Assembly (NCBI RefSeq): GCF_029439465.1
Contig: NZ_JAROAV010000010.1
Span: 62,001 to 126,000, forward strand
Direction: 5' to 3'
Origin: Luteipulveratus flavus
Lineage (GTDB): Bacteria > Actinomycetota > Actinomycetes > Actinomycetales > Dermatophilaceae
Length of the DNA stretch: 64,000 nucleotides
In this document: positions 44,370 to 52,923 of the stretch, in pieces
Position numbering within the stretch: position 1 is the stretch's first letter
Layout: the number at the start of each line of letters is the position of its first letter
Translations under genes and position numbers: made by a program
The notes under the pieces: generated by a model
Databases searched by the model: none
Seen by the model: only the letters and a program-made list of their open reading frames with translations
Told to the model about the DNA's origin: nothing

Positions 44370-45900
44370 TAGCGAGGAGATCGACGACGGCGCGCGCCGT
44401 GGGCAGCGAGTCGCCGAACGTGTGCACCACCCGGTCGGCCACGAGGGTGCCCGGTGGCACCATCCCCGTGCAGACGACGACCGCCCGCGGGTTCGCCTCC
44501 ACGATCCGGGCCAGCGCCTCGGCCTCCGCGGGATCCAGGCCCGGCGTCCCGGTCACGACGACATCGGCGTGCGCGGCCGCTCGGCGACCCGGAGCCCCGG
44601 GCTCCTCGGGCGCGTCCGGTGAAGCCGTGCGCTCGGCCGCGCTGGCACGTCCCTCGGCGACCGTCGCCTGCGGCGCCTGGCACATCGCCTCGCTGCCGGG
44701 CAGCCGTTCGACGATGGCGTGCGCGATCAGCCCGGTGTTGCCGCCTGCGGCGATGTTGCGCCGACGCCGGACGTCGATGACCCGGACGGGCCCGGTCAGG
44801 ACGCCCGCCACGTCGCCGACCGTTCGCAGGGACGCCCGGGCCGCGCGGGCGTCCGTCTCCGGCTCGCCCGCCGGGACCTCGCTCCCCCGGCGATCACGGC
44901 ACCAGCGCTCCAGCCGGTCGACGCGGCCGGCGGCCTCCCGCAGCCGCTCCAGGGGCAGTCGTCCGGACGTCGCGGCCTCGACCAGCGCGTCGAGCGCTGC
45001 GACGAACGTCCGCTCGTCCTCCCGCTGCGGCGCGTTCAGGACCGGGTTGCCCAGACCGACCAGGTCGACCCCGGCGATGACGGCCTGGACGCAGCCCTCG
45101 GCGAGGCCGATGGAGTCGACGACGGCGCCCATGTCCATCGCGTCGGAGGTGATGACGCCGTCGAACCCCAGCTCGTCGCGCAGGAGCCGCATCACGGGCG
45201 CACTCACCGTGGCCGGGCGGTCGTCGAGGGCCTCGAACACGATGTGCGCCGTCATGATCACCTGGACGCCGGCCTCGACGGCGGCGGCGAAGGGCGGCAG
45301 CTCCCGCCTGCGCAGGGTCTCCAGGTCGACGGCGATCCGGGGCAGCCCGGCGTGCGAGTCCACGCTGGTGTCGCCGTGGCCCGGGAAGTGCTTCGCGCAC
45401 GCCGCGACGCCGAGCCCCTGCAGCCCCCGCACGAACGCCCGCGTGTGACGGGCGACGTGCTCGGGCTCCGTACCGAACGAGCGGACCCCGATGACGGGGT
45501 TCTGCAGGTCACTCGTGACGTCCGCGACCGGGGCGAGGTCGAGGTCCACGCCGACGTCGCGCAGGTCGATCGCGATCTGGCCGGCCACCGCCTCGGTGAG
45601 CGCGACGTCGTCGACCACCCCGAGGGCCGCGGCCCCGACATGTCGCGAGCCCTTCCGAGTCCCGAGGCGGCTGACGATGCCGCCCTCCTCGTCGACCCCG
45701 ACGACCACCGGGCCCAGGCCGTGGGCGTCGTCGGTGAGCGCGCACAGCTGCGCGGGGGACTCGATGTTGTGCCCGAACAGGCAGATGCCGCCCAGCCCCT
45801 CGTGCAGGGCCCGCGCGAGCCAGCGCGGCACCTGTGTGCCGGCGAACCCGGGCATCAGCACCCGGTGGGCCAGCCGGCGTACCTGCGCGGCGTCGGTCAC
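44365..45900 (-). CDS. nagZ: Glycoside hydrolase family 3 (NagZ-like beta-N-acetylhexosaminidase)
   Basis: GH3 enzymes of this type release terminal N-acetylglucosamine from muropeptides or chito-oligosaccharides. The 511-residue product has GVDEEGGIVSRLG, the diagnostic KHFPGHGDTSVDSH (catalytic His-Asp dyad of NagZ) and GVITSDAMDMGAVV with the nucleophile Asp. A C-terminal extension of about 170 residues after the barrel resembles the GH3 C domain. The GTG start overlaps the stop of the upstream permease (GTGA). It is the last gene of the sugar-import operon, so it probably cleaves the imported sugar in the cytoplasm; no signal peptide is seen. Confidence 0.88.
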   Translation of the reverse strand: MTDAAQVRRLAHRVLMPGFAGTQVPRWLARALHEGLGGICLFGHNIESPAQLCALTDDAHGLGPVVVGVDEEGGIVSRLGTRKGSRHVGAAALGVVDDVALTEAVAGQIAIDLRDVGVDLDLAPVADVTSDLQNPVIGVRSFGTEPEHVARHTRAFVRGLQGLGVAACAKHFPGHGDTSVDSHAGLPRIAVDLETLRRRELPPFAAAVEAGVQVIMTAHIVFEALDDRPATVSAPVMRLLRDELGFDGVITSDAMDMGAVVDSIGLAEGCVQAVIAGVDLVGLGNPVLNAPQREDERTFVAALDALVEAATSGRLPLERLREAAGRVDRLERWCRDRRGSEVPAGEPETDARAARASLRTVGDVAGVLTGPVRVIDVRRRRNIAAGGNTGLIAHAIVERLPGSEAMCQAPQATVAEGRASAAERTASPDAPEEPGAPGRRAAAHADVVVTGTPGLDPAEAEALARIVEANPRAVVVCTGMVPPGTLVADRVVHTFGDSLPTARAVVDLLAK

Positions 45901-46724
45901 TTGACCGCGCCGGAGACCAGGCCGCTGCCGAGGCGGCGCTGGGCGAGCACGAACACGATCACGACGGGGATCGTCACCATCGTCGAGGCCGCCATCAGGC
46001 CACCCCAGTCGTTGACGTTCTGGCCGAAGAAGTGCTGCAGGCCGATGCCGACCGTCATCCGCTCCTCGTTGTTGAGGAACGTCCTGGCGAAGGTGAACTC
46101 CTCCCACGCCATGACGAAGGTGAACGCGCTGGTCGCCACCAGGCCCGGCCAGACCAGCGGCAGCAGGACCCGGCGGAACATCTGCCACCAGCCGCAGCCG
46201 TCGAGGTACGCCGCCTCCTCCAGCTCGCGAGGGACCGCGGCGACGAACCCGCGCAGGTTCCAGATGGCGAACGGCAGCGAGAACGCGACGTACACCAGGA
46301 CGAGACCACCGAGTGAGTTGAGCATCCGCAGGTCCTTCATCTGCAGGAACAGCGGGATGACCAGCGCCTCCGCCGGCAGCATCTGGACGACCAGGATCAT
46401 GACCAGCACGGTGGTCCGCAGCGAGAACTGGAAGCGCGCCATCGCCACGGCGCCCAGCAGCGCGAGGCCGCACGAGACCAGGACCGTCACGACGGTGACG
46501 ATCGCCGAGTTGGTCATGTACGTCGTGAAGTGGCCGTCGGTGAGCGCCGTCGTGAAGTGCTCGAAGGTCCAGTGCGTCGGCAGCAGCGCGTCGGTGCCGG
46601 AGGCCGCGCGGGCGTTGAACGCCGTGCTCAGCATGAAGTAGATCGGGAAGAGCGTGAACGCGAGCAGCGCCGTGACCGCCACGGCCTTGCCGATCCGGGC
46701 GGCCGGTGAGGAGCGTCGGGTCAT
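45897..46724 (-). CDS. Carbohydrate ABC transporter permease, MalG-like
   Basis: A 275-residue inner-membrane permease with six predicted helices. The EAA motif that contacts the ATPase reads ELEEAAYLDGCGWWQMFRRV (about 180-200). The ATG at 46724 overlaps the stop of the MalF-like gene (ATGA). Together with the MalF-like permease and the lipoprotein it forms a CUT1 sugar importer. No ATPase is encoded here. Confidence 0.92.
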   Translation of the reverse strand: MTRRSSPAARIGKAVAVTALLAFTLFPIYFMLSTAFNARAASGTDALLPTHWTFEHFTTALTDGHFTTYMTNSAIVTVVTVLVSCGLALLGAVAMARFQFSLRTTVLVMILVVQMLPAEALVIPLFLQMKDLRMLNSLGGLVLVYVAFSLPFAIWNLRGFVAAVPRELEEAAYLDGCGWWQMFRRVLLPLVWPGLVATSAFTFVMAWEEFTFARTFLNNEERMTVGIGLQHFFGQNVNDWGGLMAASTMVTIPVVIVFVLAQRRLGSGLVSGAVK

Positions 46725-47686
46725 TGCAGCTCGTCCTCCCGGAACAGCGCGCGGACGTAGATCATCGTGATCACCAGCAGGACCAGGGTCAGCAGCACCG
46801 CGATGGCCGAGCCCAGGCCGTACTTGTTCTGGTTGATCGAGGACACGTACGACCACACTCCGAGGTTGAACACGTCGGGGTTGCTCCCGTCACCGCCGGG
46901 CATCAGGTAGATCTGCGCGAACACCTTGAAGTCCCAGATCGTCGACAGGATCGTCACGACCGCGAACACCGGTCGCATCAGGGGCACGGTGATCGACCAG
47001 AACCGGCGCCAGGCGTTGGCGCCGTCCAGCTTGGCGGCCTCGTGCAGCTCCTCCGGCACGGTCGACAGTCCGGCGAAGATGGTGATCGCGATGAACGGGT
47101 AGCCGTGGTGGATGACGTTCAGCACCGCGATCGCGTAGAACGACAGCCGGTCGGTGAACCAGTTGAAGCCCTCCGGGTCGAGCATGCCCAGCGCGATCAG
47201 GGTGCGCCGGACGATGCCCGAGTCGGGGTCGAAGATCCACACCCACACGTACGTCCCGGTGACCGCGGGCAGGGCCCAGGCCACGAGCGCCGATCCGATG
47301 ACCAGCGCCCGCAGCCTGGGGCCCAGGTGCTGCAGCAGCAGCGCCACGAGGGTGCCGAGCACCACCGTTCCGGCCACGGCCACGGCTGCGAACACCACGG
47401 TGTTCGGAAGCACCGTCTTCCACAGGTAGTCCCCCGAGAGAGCCTCCCGGTAGTTGTCCAGCCCGATGAACTCGGGCTTGCCGGAGATGACCTCCTTGAG
47501 CCCGTACCGCTGGAAGGACAGGACGGTGACCCGGACGATCGGGTAGAGCAGCAGGCCGGCGATGACCAGCAGCGGCCCGGCGAGCAGCAGCCAGGGCCGT
47601 GCCGCCCGGCTCCGCCGAACGCGTCGGGGCCGAGCGGCAGGGTCGACCCGGGCTGGTGCTGCCGGTTCGTCGAGCGACGTCGCCAA
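46721..47686 (-). CDS. Carbohydrate ABC transporter permease, MalF-like
   Basis: A 321-residue permease with six helices after an Arg-rich N-terminus. The EAA loop is PEELHEAAKLDGANAWRRFW. It follows the binding-protein stop by four bases and overlaps the MalG-like start. The family imports oligosaccharides; substrate specificity lies in the binding protein. Confidence 0.92.
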   Translation of the reverse strand: MATSLDEPAAPARVDPAARPRRVRRSRAARPWLLLAGPLLVIAGLLLYPIVRVTVLSFQRYGLKEVISGKPEFIGLDNYREALSGDYLWKTVLPNTVVFAAVAVAGTVVLGTLVALLLQHLGPRLRALVIGSALVAWALPAVTGTYVWVWIFDPDSGIVRRTLIALGMLDPEGFNWFTDRLSFYAIAVLNVIHHGYPFIAITIFAGLSTVPEELHEAAKLDGANAWRRFWSITVPLMRPVFAVVTILSTIWDFKVFAQIYLMPGGDGSNPDVFNLGVWSYVSSINQNKYGLGSAIAVLLTLVLLVITMIYVRALFREDELQ

Positions 47687-47690
47687 TGCG

Positions 47691-49046
47691 TCAGCTTCCC
47701 GAGTTGAGGGTCTTGGTGATCGACTCCGACGCCTTCTTCGTGGCGTCGTTCACGGACGTGCCGGTCAGGATGGACTGCAGCATCTGGGTGAGCGTCTTGT
47801 CACCCTCGACCGCGCCCCACTGTGGTGCGCTCGGCACGTTCTTGCCGGCCTTCATCATCGCCGTGGCGAACGGCGCGACCAGGGGGTCGCTGCTCGAGGC
47901 GAACGTCTGCATACCCGTGGTGGTGCTCGGGAAGAAGCCGGTCTGCTGGGCCCACTGCTTGGACAGCTCGCCCGTGGTCAGCATCTGGATGAGCTTCCAG
48001 GCGAGGTCCTGGTTCTTGCTCGTCTTGAGCATCGCCAGGTTGGAGCCGCCGAGGAAGGTGGGCGCCATGCCCCCGTCCTTGCCCGGGACGGCGAACGCCG
48101 CGATCTTGCCCTTGAGGCTCGGGTCCTTCTCGACGGCGGCCTTCGGGGTCCAGTTGCCCTGGATCACCATGGCGGCCTTGCCCTTGGTGAAGGCGTCCAG
48201 CAGGTCGGTCTCCTTCCAGGTGGCCGCGCCCTTGGTCGAGGAGCCGTCCTTGTTGGCCAGGTCGGTGTAGAACTGCAGACCCTGCCGCGCCTTGTCGGAG
48301 TCGAGGGTGCCCTTCCACTGGTCGCCGTCCTTGGCGGCGAAGTCGCCGCCGGTGCCCCACACGAACGGTGCCGCGGCGTACGCGCTGCCACCGGCGACCG
48401 GGAACGGTGCCATGTCCGGCTGCTTGGCCTTGAGCGTCTTGACGGTCGTCTGGAGCTCGTTCCAGGTGGTCGGTGGCTTCAGCCCGAGCTTGTCGAAGAC
48501 GTCCTTGCGGTAGACGATGCCGCGGGTCCCGGCGTACCAGCCAACGCCCCACTGCTTGCCGTCGTAGGTGGCCGAGTCCTTCAGCGCCGGCAGCAGGTCC
48601 TTGTTGAGACCGGCGCTGCTGATCTTGCCGCTGAGGTCGACCAGGCCGCCGGCCGCCGCGAACTCGGGGTTCCAGGTGCTGCCGATCTCGGAGACGTCGG
48701 GGCCCCCGCCGCCGGCGAAGGTGCGGACGAGCTTGTCGTGCGCGTCGGCCCACTCCACCTCCTGGATGTTCAGCGTCGCGCCGGTCTCCTTCTTGAAGGT
48801 GTCCTTCGCGGACTGGTAGAAGGCGGTGGAGTCGGGGTTGGTGCCCTTCATGACCCACCAGGTCACCGTCTTGCCGTTGCCGCCGCCTCCCGAGCCGCCC
48901 GCTCCGCTGGAGCCGCCGACGGCCGTCGCGCCCCCGGTGTCACCGCCACCGCCACCGCTCCCGCCCGAGCCGTCGTCGCCGCAGCCGGCGAGAGCCAGCC
49001 CGAGGACCGCGACCGCGGCCACTCCTGTCGTTCGTGACCAACGCAT
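47691..49046 (-). CDS. Extracellular sugar-binding lipoprotein of an ABC importer
   Basis: A 451-residue family 1 solute-binding protein. The signal peptide ends in a lipobox (LGLALAGCGDD), so the mature protein is anchored by Cys near residue 22, followed by a Gly/Ser-rich linker (about 25-55). The rest has the typical two-lobe features, such as VGWYAGTRGIVYRKDVFDKL and MVIQGNWTPKAA. The Shine-Dalgarno GAAGGAGAG precedes the ATG. The linked GH3 enzyme suggests a GlcNAc-containing ligand, such as chitobiose; this is inference. A strong promoter with an overlapping operator lies upstream. Confidence 0.92.
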   Translation of the reverse strand: MRWSRTTGVAAVAVLGLALAGCGDDGSGGSGGGGGDTGGATAVGGSSGAGGSGGGGNGKTVTWWVMKGTNPDSTAFYQSAKDTFKKETGATLNIQEVEWADAHDKLVRTFAGGGGPDVSEIGSTWNPEFAAAGGLVDLSGKISSAGLNKDLLPALKDSATYDGKQWGVGWYAGTRGIVYRKDVFDKLGLKPPTTWNELQTTVKTLKAKQPDMAPFPVAGGSAYAAAPFVWGTGGDFAAKDGDQWKGTLDSDKARQGLQFYTDLANKDGSSTKGAATWKETDLLDAFTKGKAAMVIQGNWTPKAAVEKDPSLKGKIAAFAVPGKDGGMAPTFLGGSNLAMLKTSKNQDLAWKLIQMLTTGELSKQWAQQTGFFPSTTTGMQTFASSSDPLVAPFATAMMKAGKNVPSAPQWGAVEGDKTLTQMLQSILTGTSVNDATKKASESITKTLNSGS

Positions 49047-49115
49047 CCGACTCTCCTTCGGGGTTCCGGGCAGTCTGGCGACCCCGAAAGTTTCCGTGCA
49101 CGTCTGGGGTCTGGA

Positions 49116-49147
49116 GTGAAAATAGTTTCCACGGTGGGGGCCGTCAA
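49116..49147 (-). promoter_or_regulatory. Promoter and operator of the sugar ABC/nagZ operon
   Basis: On the minus strand TTGACG (49147-49142), exactly 17 bases, TATTTT (49124-49119): the best consensus promoter in the window. An interrupted palindrome, plus strand GTGAAAATAGTTTCCAC (49116-49132), covers the -10. LacI, ROK or GntR repressors bind sites of this size. No such regulator gene is nearby. 205 bases separate this operon from the next gene; the rest of that space holds a terminator. Confidence 0.7.
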
Positions 49148-49204
49148 CGAACTCGCCGAAACCCGGAGCAGATCGTGACCAACGCGGGCGGCCGGGACGG
49201 CGAA

Positions 49205-49234
49205 GGGCTCGGTACGCGACCGCGTACCGAGCCC
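49205..49234 (-). terminator. Terminator after the acyl-CoA dehydrogenase operon
   Basis: A perfect 14-bp stem: GGGCTCGGTACGCG (49205-49218) and CGCGTACCGAGCCC (49221-49234), two-base centre. It lies 18 bases after the stop of the acyl-CoA dehydrogenase gene on the minus strand. Confidence 0.7.
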
Positions 49235-49251
49235 CTCGTGCCAGGTGCTGC

Positions 49252-50499
49252 TCAGCGCAGCTGGGTGCTGGACAGCCCCAGCAGCCGGCGGGCGACGACC
49301 AGCAGCTGGATCTGCTGGGTGCCCTCGAAGATGTCCAGGATCTTGGAGTCGCGCGCCCACTTCTCCAGCAGCTCGGTCTCGGCGTAACCGGTCGCGCCGG
49401 CGAGCTCGACACAGGCGAGCGCGACGTCGACGCACGTACGCCCGGCCTTCGCCTTGGCCATCGAGGCCTGCATGGAGTTCGGCCTGCCGTTGTCGGCCAT
49501 CCACGCCGCGCGCAGGGTGAGCAGGTACGCGGACTCGTAGTCGGCCTCCATCTGCACCAGCCGGGCCGCGGCGTGCGGCTGGCTGTGCAGCGGCGCGTCG
49601 AGGTCGGGCTCGACGCCGGCCTCCTTCAGCAAAGCGGTGGTCGTGTCGAGGCAGGCGCGCGTCAGCCCGACGGCCATCGCCGCGACGAGCGGACGGGTGT
49701 TGTCGAACGTCTGCATCGCGCCGCCGAAGCCGCCCTCGGTCCGGATCTCCGGATCGCCGAGCAGGTCCTGCGCCGGCACCCGGCAGTCCTGCAGGTGGAA
49801 CGCGGCGGTGTCGGAGGACCGGATACCGAGCTTGTGCTCCAGGCGCACGAGCCTCAGCCCGGGGTTGGAGCGCTCGACGACGAACGACTTGATCGCCTTC
49901 TTGCCCAGGGAGCGGTCGAGGGTGGCCCAGACGACCACCAGCTCGGCCCGCTCGCCGGAGGTGACGTAGATCTTCTCGCCGTTGAGGACGTACTCGTCAC
50001 CGTCCTTGACCGCCGTCGTGCGGATGGCGCCGGAGTCCGAGCCCGTCTCCGGCTCGGTGATGGCCATCGCCGCCCAGCGGTTGCCGTACCGCTGCTTCTG
50101 TTCGTCGTTCGCGACGGCCGCGATCGCCGCGTTGCCGAGACCCTGGCGCGGCAGGCTCAGCGTCAGGCCGACGTCGCCGCGGCAGGTCTGCATGATCGAC
50201 AGGACCGAGGACAGGTTCGTGCCGTTGCGGTTGGCGCCCTTGTCCTTGGTGCTCCGGCCTGACCCGACGCCGGCGGGGACGTCGTCGCTCGCGCGGGTCG
50301 AACCGCGCGCGCCGGCGCCCTGGCTGGCGCCGGAGTCGCTCAGCCCGTCGATCAGCGCGGAGGTGAGGTCCAGCTCGCGGGGGTACTCGTGCTCGGCGAG
50401 GTCGTACTTGCGGCTGATCGGCCGGAACACCTCGTCCGCGAGTGCGCCGGCCTGCCTGACCAGCGGGAGGAGCTTCTTCGGGACTTCGAGATCGATCAT
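49252..50499 (-). CDS. Acyl-CoA dehydrogenase
   Basis: A 415-residue FAD-dependent dehydrogenase that introduces the alpha-beta double bond into acyl-CoA. FAD and substrate elements visible are MAITEPETGSDSGAIRTTA, LEHKLGIRSSDTAAFHLQD, and a C-terminal SKILDIFEGTQQIQLLVVAR. A polar Gly/Ser-rich insertion (about 60-95) interrupts the N-terminal helical domain, a feature I also recall from some actinobacterial relatives. The ATG at 50499 (MIDLEV) has AAGGA six bases upstream. It is the second gene of a two-gene operon, 49 bases after the first dehydrogenase. Confidence 0.9.
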   Translation of the reverse strand: MIDLEVPKKLLPLVRQAGALADEVFRPISRKYDLAEHEYPRELDLTSALIDGLSDSGASQGAGARGSTRASDDVPAGVGSGRSTKDKGANRNGTNLSSVLSIMQTCRGDVGLTLSLPRQGLGNAAIAAVANDEQKQRYGNRWAAMAITEPETGSDSGAIRTTAVKDGDEYVLNGEKIYVTSGERAELVVVWATLDRSLGKKAIKSFVVERSNPGLRLVRLEHKLGIRSSDTAAFHLQDCRVPAQDLLGDPEIRTEGGFGGAMQTFDNTRPLVAAMAVGLTRACLDTTTALLKEAGVEPDLDAPLHSQPHAAARLVQMEADYESAYLLTLRAAWMADNGRPNSMQASMAKAKAGRTCVDVALACVELAGATGYAETELLEKWARDSKILDIFEGTQQIQLLVVARRLLGLSSTQLR

Positions 50500-50548
50500 C
50501 AGTGGTCCTTGCGGTCGGTGCGGGTCAGCGGGCGGGGGCGGCCGGGCG

Positions 50549-51880
50549 TCACAGGAGCAGCGCTCCCTCGAGGACACCGGTGGCCCGCAGGTCGCGGTAC
50601 CAGCGCTCGTTGTCGAACTCCTTGACGAACCCGTGGCCGCCGAGCAGCTGGACCGCGTGCGAGCCGATCTGCGCGCCGTACGTTGCGGCGAGGTGGCGGG
50701 CGTGCGCGATCTGGGCGCTCGCGTCCTGGCCGGCGTCCAGCAGCGCGGCGGCCCGCCACACCACCAGGCGCAGGCCGTCGAGCTCGATGGCGATGTCGGC
50801 GACGGTGAACGCGACGGCCTGGCGGTGCCCGATCGGCTCGCCGAACGCCTTGCGCTCCTTGACGTACTCGCTCACCTGGTCCAGGACGGCCTGGGCGGTG
50901 CCGACCGCTGCTGCGGCCCACGCGAGGCGCGCCCGGCGTACGGCGTCGCGGTGGTCGTCCGCGGTGCCGAGCAGGTTCGTGCGGGGGACGCGGACGCCCG
51001 CGAACGTGAGCCGACCCGTACGGGCCGCGCGGACGCCCATGCCCGGGTCCTGCTCGAGGCCGATGCCGTCGGTGCCGGGCTCGACGATCACCAGGCGGCT
51101 CTCACCGTCGAGGGTCGCGGAGACGACGAACAGCTCGGCGGAGTCGGCGTTCGGGACCATCGCCTTCACGCCGTCGATGACCAGCTCGTCGCCCTCGGCG
51201 CGGGCGGTGGTCCGCAGGGCGAACGGGTCGAACAGCGGCTGCGGCTCCATCAGCGCCAGCGCGGCGACCGGCGGGTTCTTCTCGTCCGCGAACGCCGGCA
51301 GGTACGTCGCCTGCTGGCTTGCGTCGCCGTACGCGGCGAGAGCCGTGGCGACGGCACCGGTCGCCATCAACGAGACGGCCAGTCCCATGTCGCCCCGGGC
51401 GAGCTCCTCGAGCACGAGCGCCGCGGTGACCGCCGACCGCTCCTCGGCGACCCCGCCGAGCTCGGCGGGTACCCCGACGAGGGTGAGCCCGAGCTCACCG
51501 GCCTGCGCGCGCAGCTCCGCCGGGGTGGTGCGCTCGGCATCGGCGGTCGCGGCCGCCGGGCGCAGCAGCTCGTCCGCCAGCTCGCGGGCGACCTGCTGGA
51601 TCATCGCCTGGTCCTCGGTGGGGGTCAGGTCGAGCTCGCGGCGGGGCTTGGTCGGTGCGTTGCGGGCGGGTGCGCCCGTGCCGGTCTGCTTGGCGAACGC
51701 GCGTCCGGCGGCGGTCTGCGCCTTGAACCCCTGCCGGGCGCCGTTGTAGAGCACCCGCTCCACGGCGCGGCGGACACCGGGGTTCTTCATGGACTCCAGG
51801 CCACCCGCGCGGGTGATCAGGCGCAGCCCGAGCGCCTGGCCGCGGTCGGCCAGGCTGGGCTTGCTCTGCAGATCGCTCAT
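50549..51880 (-). CDS. Acyl-CoA dehydrogenase family protein
   Basis: A 443-residue member of the same superfamily. After about 80 basic residues (RGQALGLRLITRAGGLESMK) the dehydrogenase fold starts at DLTPTEDQAMIQQVARELAD. ALMEPQPLFDPFAL replaces the usual TEPxAGSD motif, and QLLGGHGFVKEFDNERWYRD closes the FAD site. The altered motif could mean a different substrate or reduced activity. The ATG at 51880 has GAGAGG upstream, then a hairpin leader and a promoter-overlapping palindrome, so the pair has dedicated regulation. Confidence 0.85.
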   Translation of the reverse strand: MSDLQSKPSLADRGQALGLRLITRAGGLESMKNPGVRRAVERVLYNGARQGFKAQTAAGRAFAKQTGTGAPARNAPTKPRRELDLTPTEDQAMIQQVARELADELLRPAAATADAERTTPAELRAQAGELGLTLVGVPAELGGVAEERSAVTAALVLEELARGDMGLAVSLMATGAVATALAAYGDASQQATYLPAFADEKNPPVAALALMEPQPLFDPFALRTTARAEGDELVIDGVKAMVPNADSAELFVVSATLDGESRLVIVEPGTDGIGLEQDPGMGVRAARTGRLTFAGVRVPRTNLLGTADDHRDAVRRARLAWAAAAVGTAQAVLDQVSEYVKERKAFGEPIGHRQAVAFTVADIAIELDGLRLVVWRAAALLDAGQDASAQIAHARHLAATYGAQIGSHAVQLLGGHGFVKEFDNERWYRDLRATGVLEGALLL

Positions 51881-51896
51881 CTCGACCTCTCGTCGG

Positions 51897-51919
51897 CCCG
51901 GGACGAGGGTCGTCCCGGG
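51897..51919 (-). other. Leader hairpin before the acyl-CoA dehydrogenase operon
   Basis: A perfect 10-bp stem: plus-strand CCCGGGACGA (51897-51906), GGG loop, TCGTCCCGGG (51910-51919). In the minus-strand message it sits 16 bases before the start codon and just upstream of the ribosome-binding site. It could affect translation or mRNA stability. Confidence 0.5.
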
Positions 51920-51942
51920 ACGGGGGATTGCGTTCAGGACCG

Positions 51943-51971
51943 ATGCTACCCACAAGTCGGTACTTTGGGTA
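51943..51971 (-). promoter_or_regulatory. Promoter region with 25-bp near-palindrome upstream of the acyl-CoA dehydrogenases
   Basis: Plus strand 51947-51971: TACCCA, one extra C, AAGT, CGGT, then ACTT and TGGGTA, i.e. ten-base arms with a single bulge. On the minus strand a -10-like TAGCAT (51948-51943) follows directly, so the palindrome fills the -35 to -10 spacer. A second inverted repeat, GGTACTT (51959-51965) with AAGTACC (51983-51989), overlaps it. Position and size fit a TetR-type fatty-acid repressor; the regulator is not adjacent. Confidence 0.6.
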
Positions 51972-52020
51972 TCGGGTACAGCAAGTACCAGATAAATCGC
52001 CGCTGGAACCCAACCCCTTA

Positions 52021-52140
52021 CCGGCAAAAGGTGGTGGCGGGCACAGGTATGCGTGTGCCGGCGCTCAGCTTTTGCCGGGGAGCGGCAGAAGGTGGTGAAG
52101 GGCACAGGTATGCGTGTGCCGGCGACCAGCTTTTGCCGGG
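52021..52140. repeat. Two tandem copies of a 61-bp hairpin-forming repeat
   Basis: Period 61 bp. Each copy has outer arms and an inner stem. Copy 1: CCGGCAAAAG (52021-52030) with CTTTTGCCGG (52069-52078); inner GGCACA (52040-52045) with TGTGCC (52054-52059). Copy 2: CGGCAGAAG (52083-52091) with CTTTTGCCG (52130-52138), one mismatch; inner GGCACA (52101-52106) with TGTGCC (52115-52120). The shared core is GGTGGTG, GGGCACAGGTATGCGTGTGC and AGCTTTTGCCGG. It fills the space between the iclR 3' end and the acyl-CoA dehydrogenase promoter. It looks like a REP-like intergenic element; on the minus strand it could also terminate iclR transcription. Confidence 0.8.
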
Positions 52141-52152
52141 AGGGGAGGGGGG

Positions 52153-52923
52153 TCAGGCGCGGAGGGCGGTGGCCAGGTCGGCGGCGACGGCCCGGACCTG
52201 CGGAGCCGCAGCACGGGCGGCGTCCACGGTGAAGCGCTCGGTCGGACCGGACACCGACAGTGCGGCGTGCAGCCCGGGTGAGGAGACGACGGCGGCGACG
52301 CAACGGACACCGAGCTCCTGCTCCTCCTCGTCGACCGCGTACCCCTCATCCCGCACCCGCGCGAGCTCACGGTCGAGCTCCTCCGTCGTGGTCAGCGTCC
52401 TCGGTGTCGAGGCGGTCAGCGGCCGGGCGCGCAGCAGGTCCGCCGCCTGCGGGGTGCCCATCGACGCCAGCACAGCTTTCCCGACGGCGGTGCTGTGCAG
52501 CGGGATGCGCCGCCCGACCTCGGCGAAGATCCGCAGCGAGTGCGGTGACGGGCTCTGGGCGACGTAGACCATCTCGTGGCCCTGCAGGACGGCGAGGTTG
52601 ACCGTCTCACCGCACAGGGCGGTCAGCCGCGCCGCGTACGCCCGTCCGACCGCGGCGAGCGAGCGCTCACCCGCGTCGGCGAGGCCGAGCGCCGCCGGTC
52701 CGATGGCGTAGCGGCGCTCGCTGTCCTGCCGTACGTAGCCGCGCTCGGCCAGCGTCGCGAGCAGCCGGTGGACCGTGCCGAGCGGGAGCTCAGTGGCGCG
52801 GACGAGCTCCGAGACACCCTTGGTGGACCCGTCGCCGAGGACCTCCAGGATGTCCAGGGCACGGTCGACCGCCTGGACGCCGCCGCGACGCGAGCCGGCG
52901 GCCACCGCCGGTTCACGGGTCAC
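52153..52923 (-). CDS. IclR family transcriptional regulator
   Basis: A 256-residue regulator. The N-terminal winged HTH reads AVDRALDILEVLGDGSTKGV then SELVRATELPLGTVHRLLAT; the C-terminal effector domain contains GRRIPLHSTAVGKAVLASMG, the hallmark of IclR proteins that bind small organic acids. It starts at a GTG overlapping the glcF end by 11 bases, so it is the last gene of the aceB-glcDEF operon. By context the effector is probably glyoxylate or glycolate, and the target is the operon's own promoter, which carries TTTCC/GGAAA boxes. Confidence 0.88.
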   Translation of the reverse strand: MTREPAVAAGSRRGGVQAVDRALDILEVLGDGSTKGVSELVRATELPLGTVHRLLATLAERGYVRQDSERRYAIGPAALGLADAGERSLAAVGRAYAARLTALCGETVNLAVLQGHEMVYVAQSPSPHSLRIFAEVGRRIPLHSTAVGKAVLASMGTPQAADLLRARPLTASTPRTLTTTEELDRELARVRDEGYAVDEEEQELGVRCVAAVVSSPGLHAALSVSGPTERFTVDAARAAAPQVRAVAADLATALRA

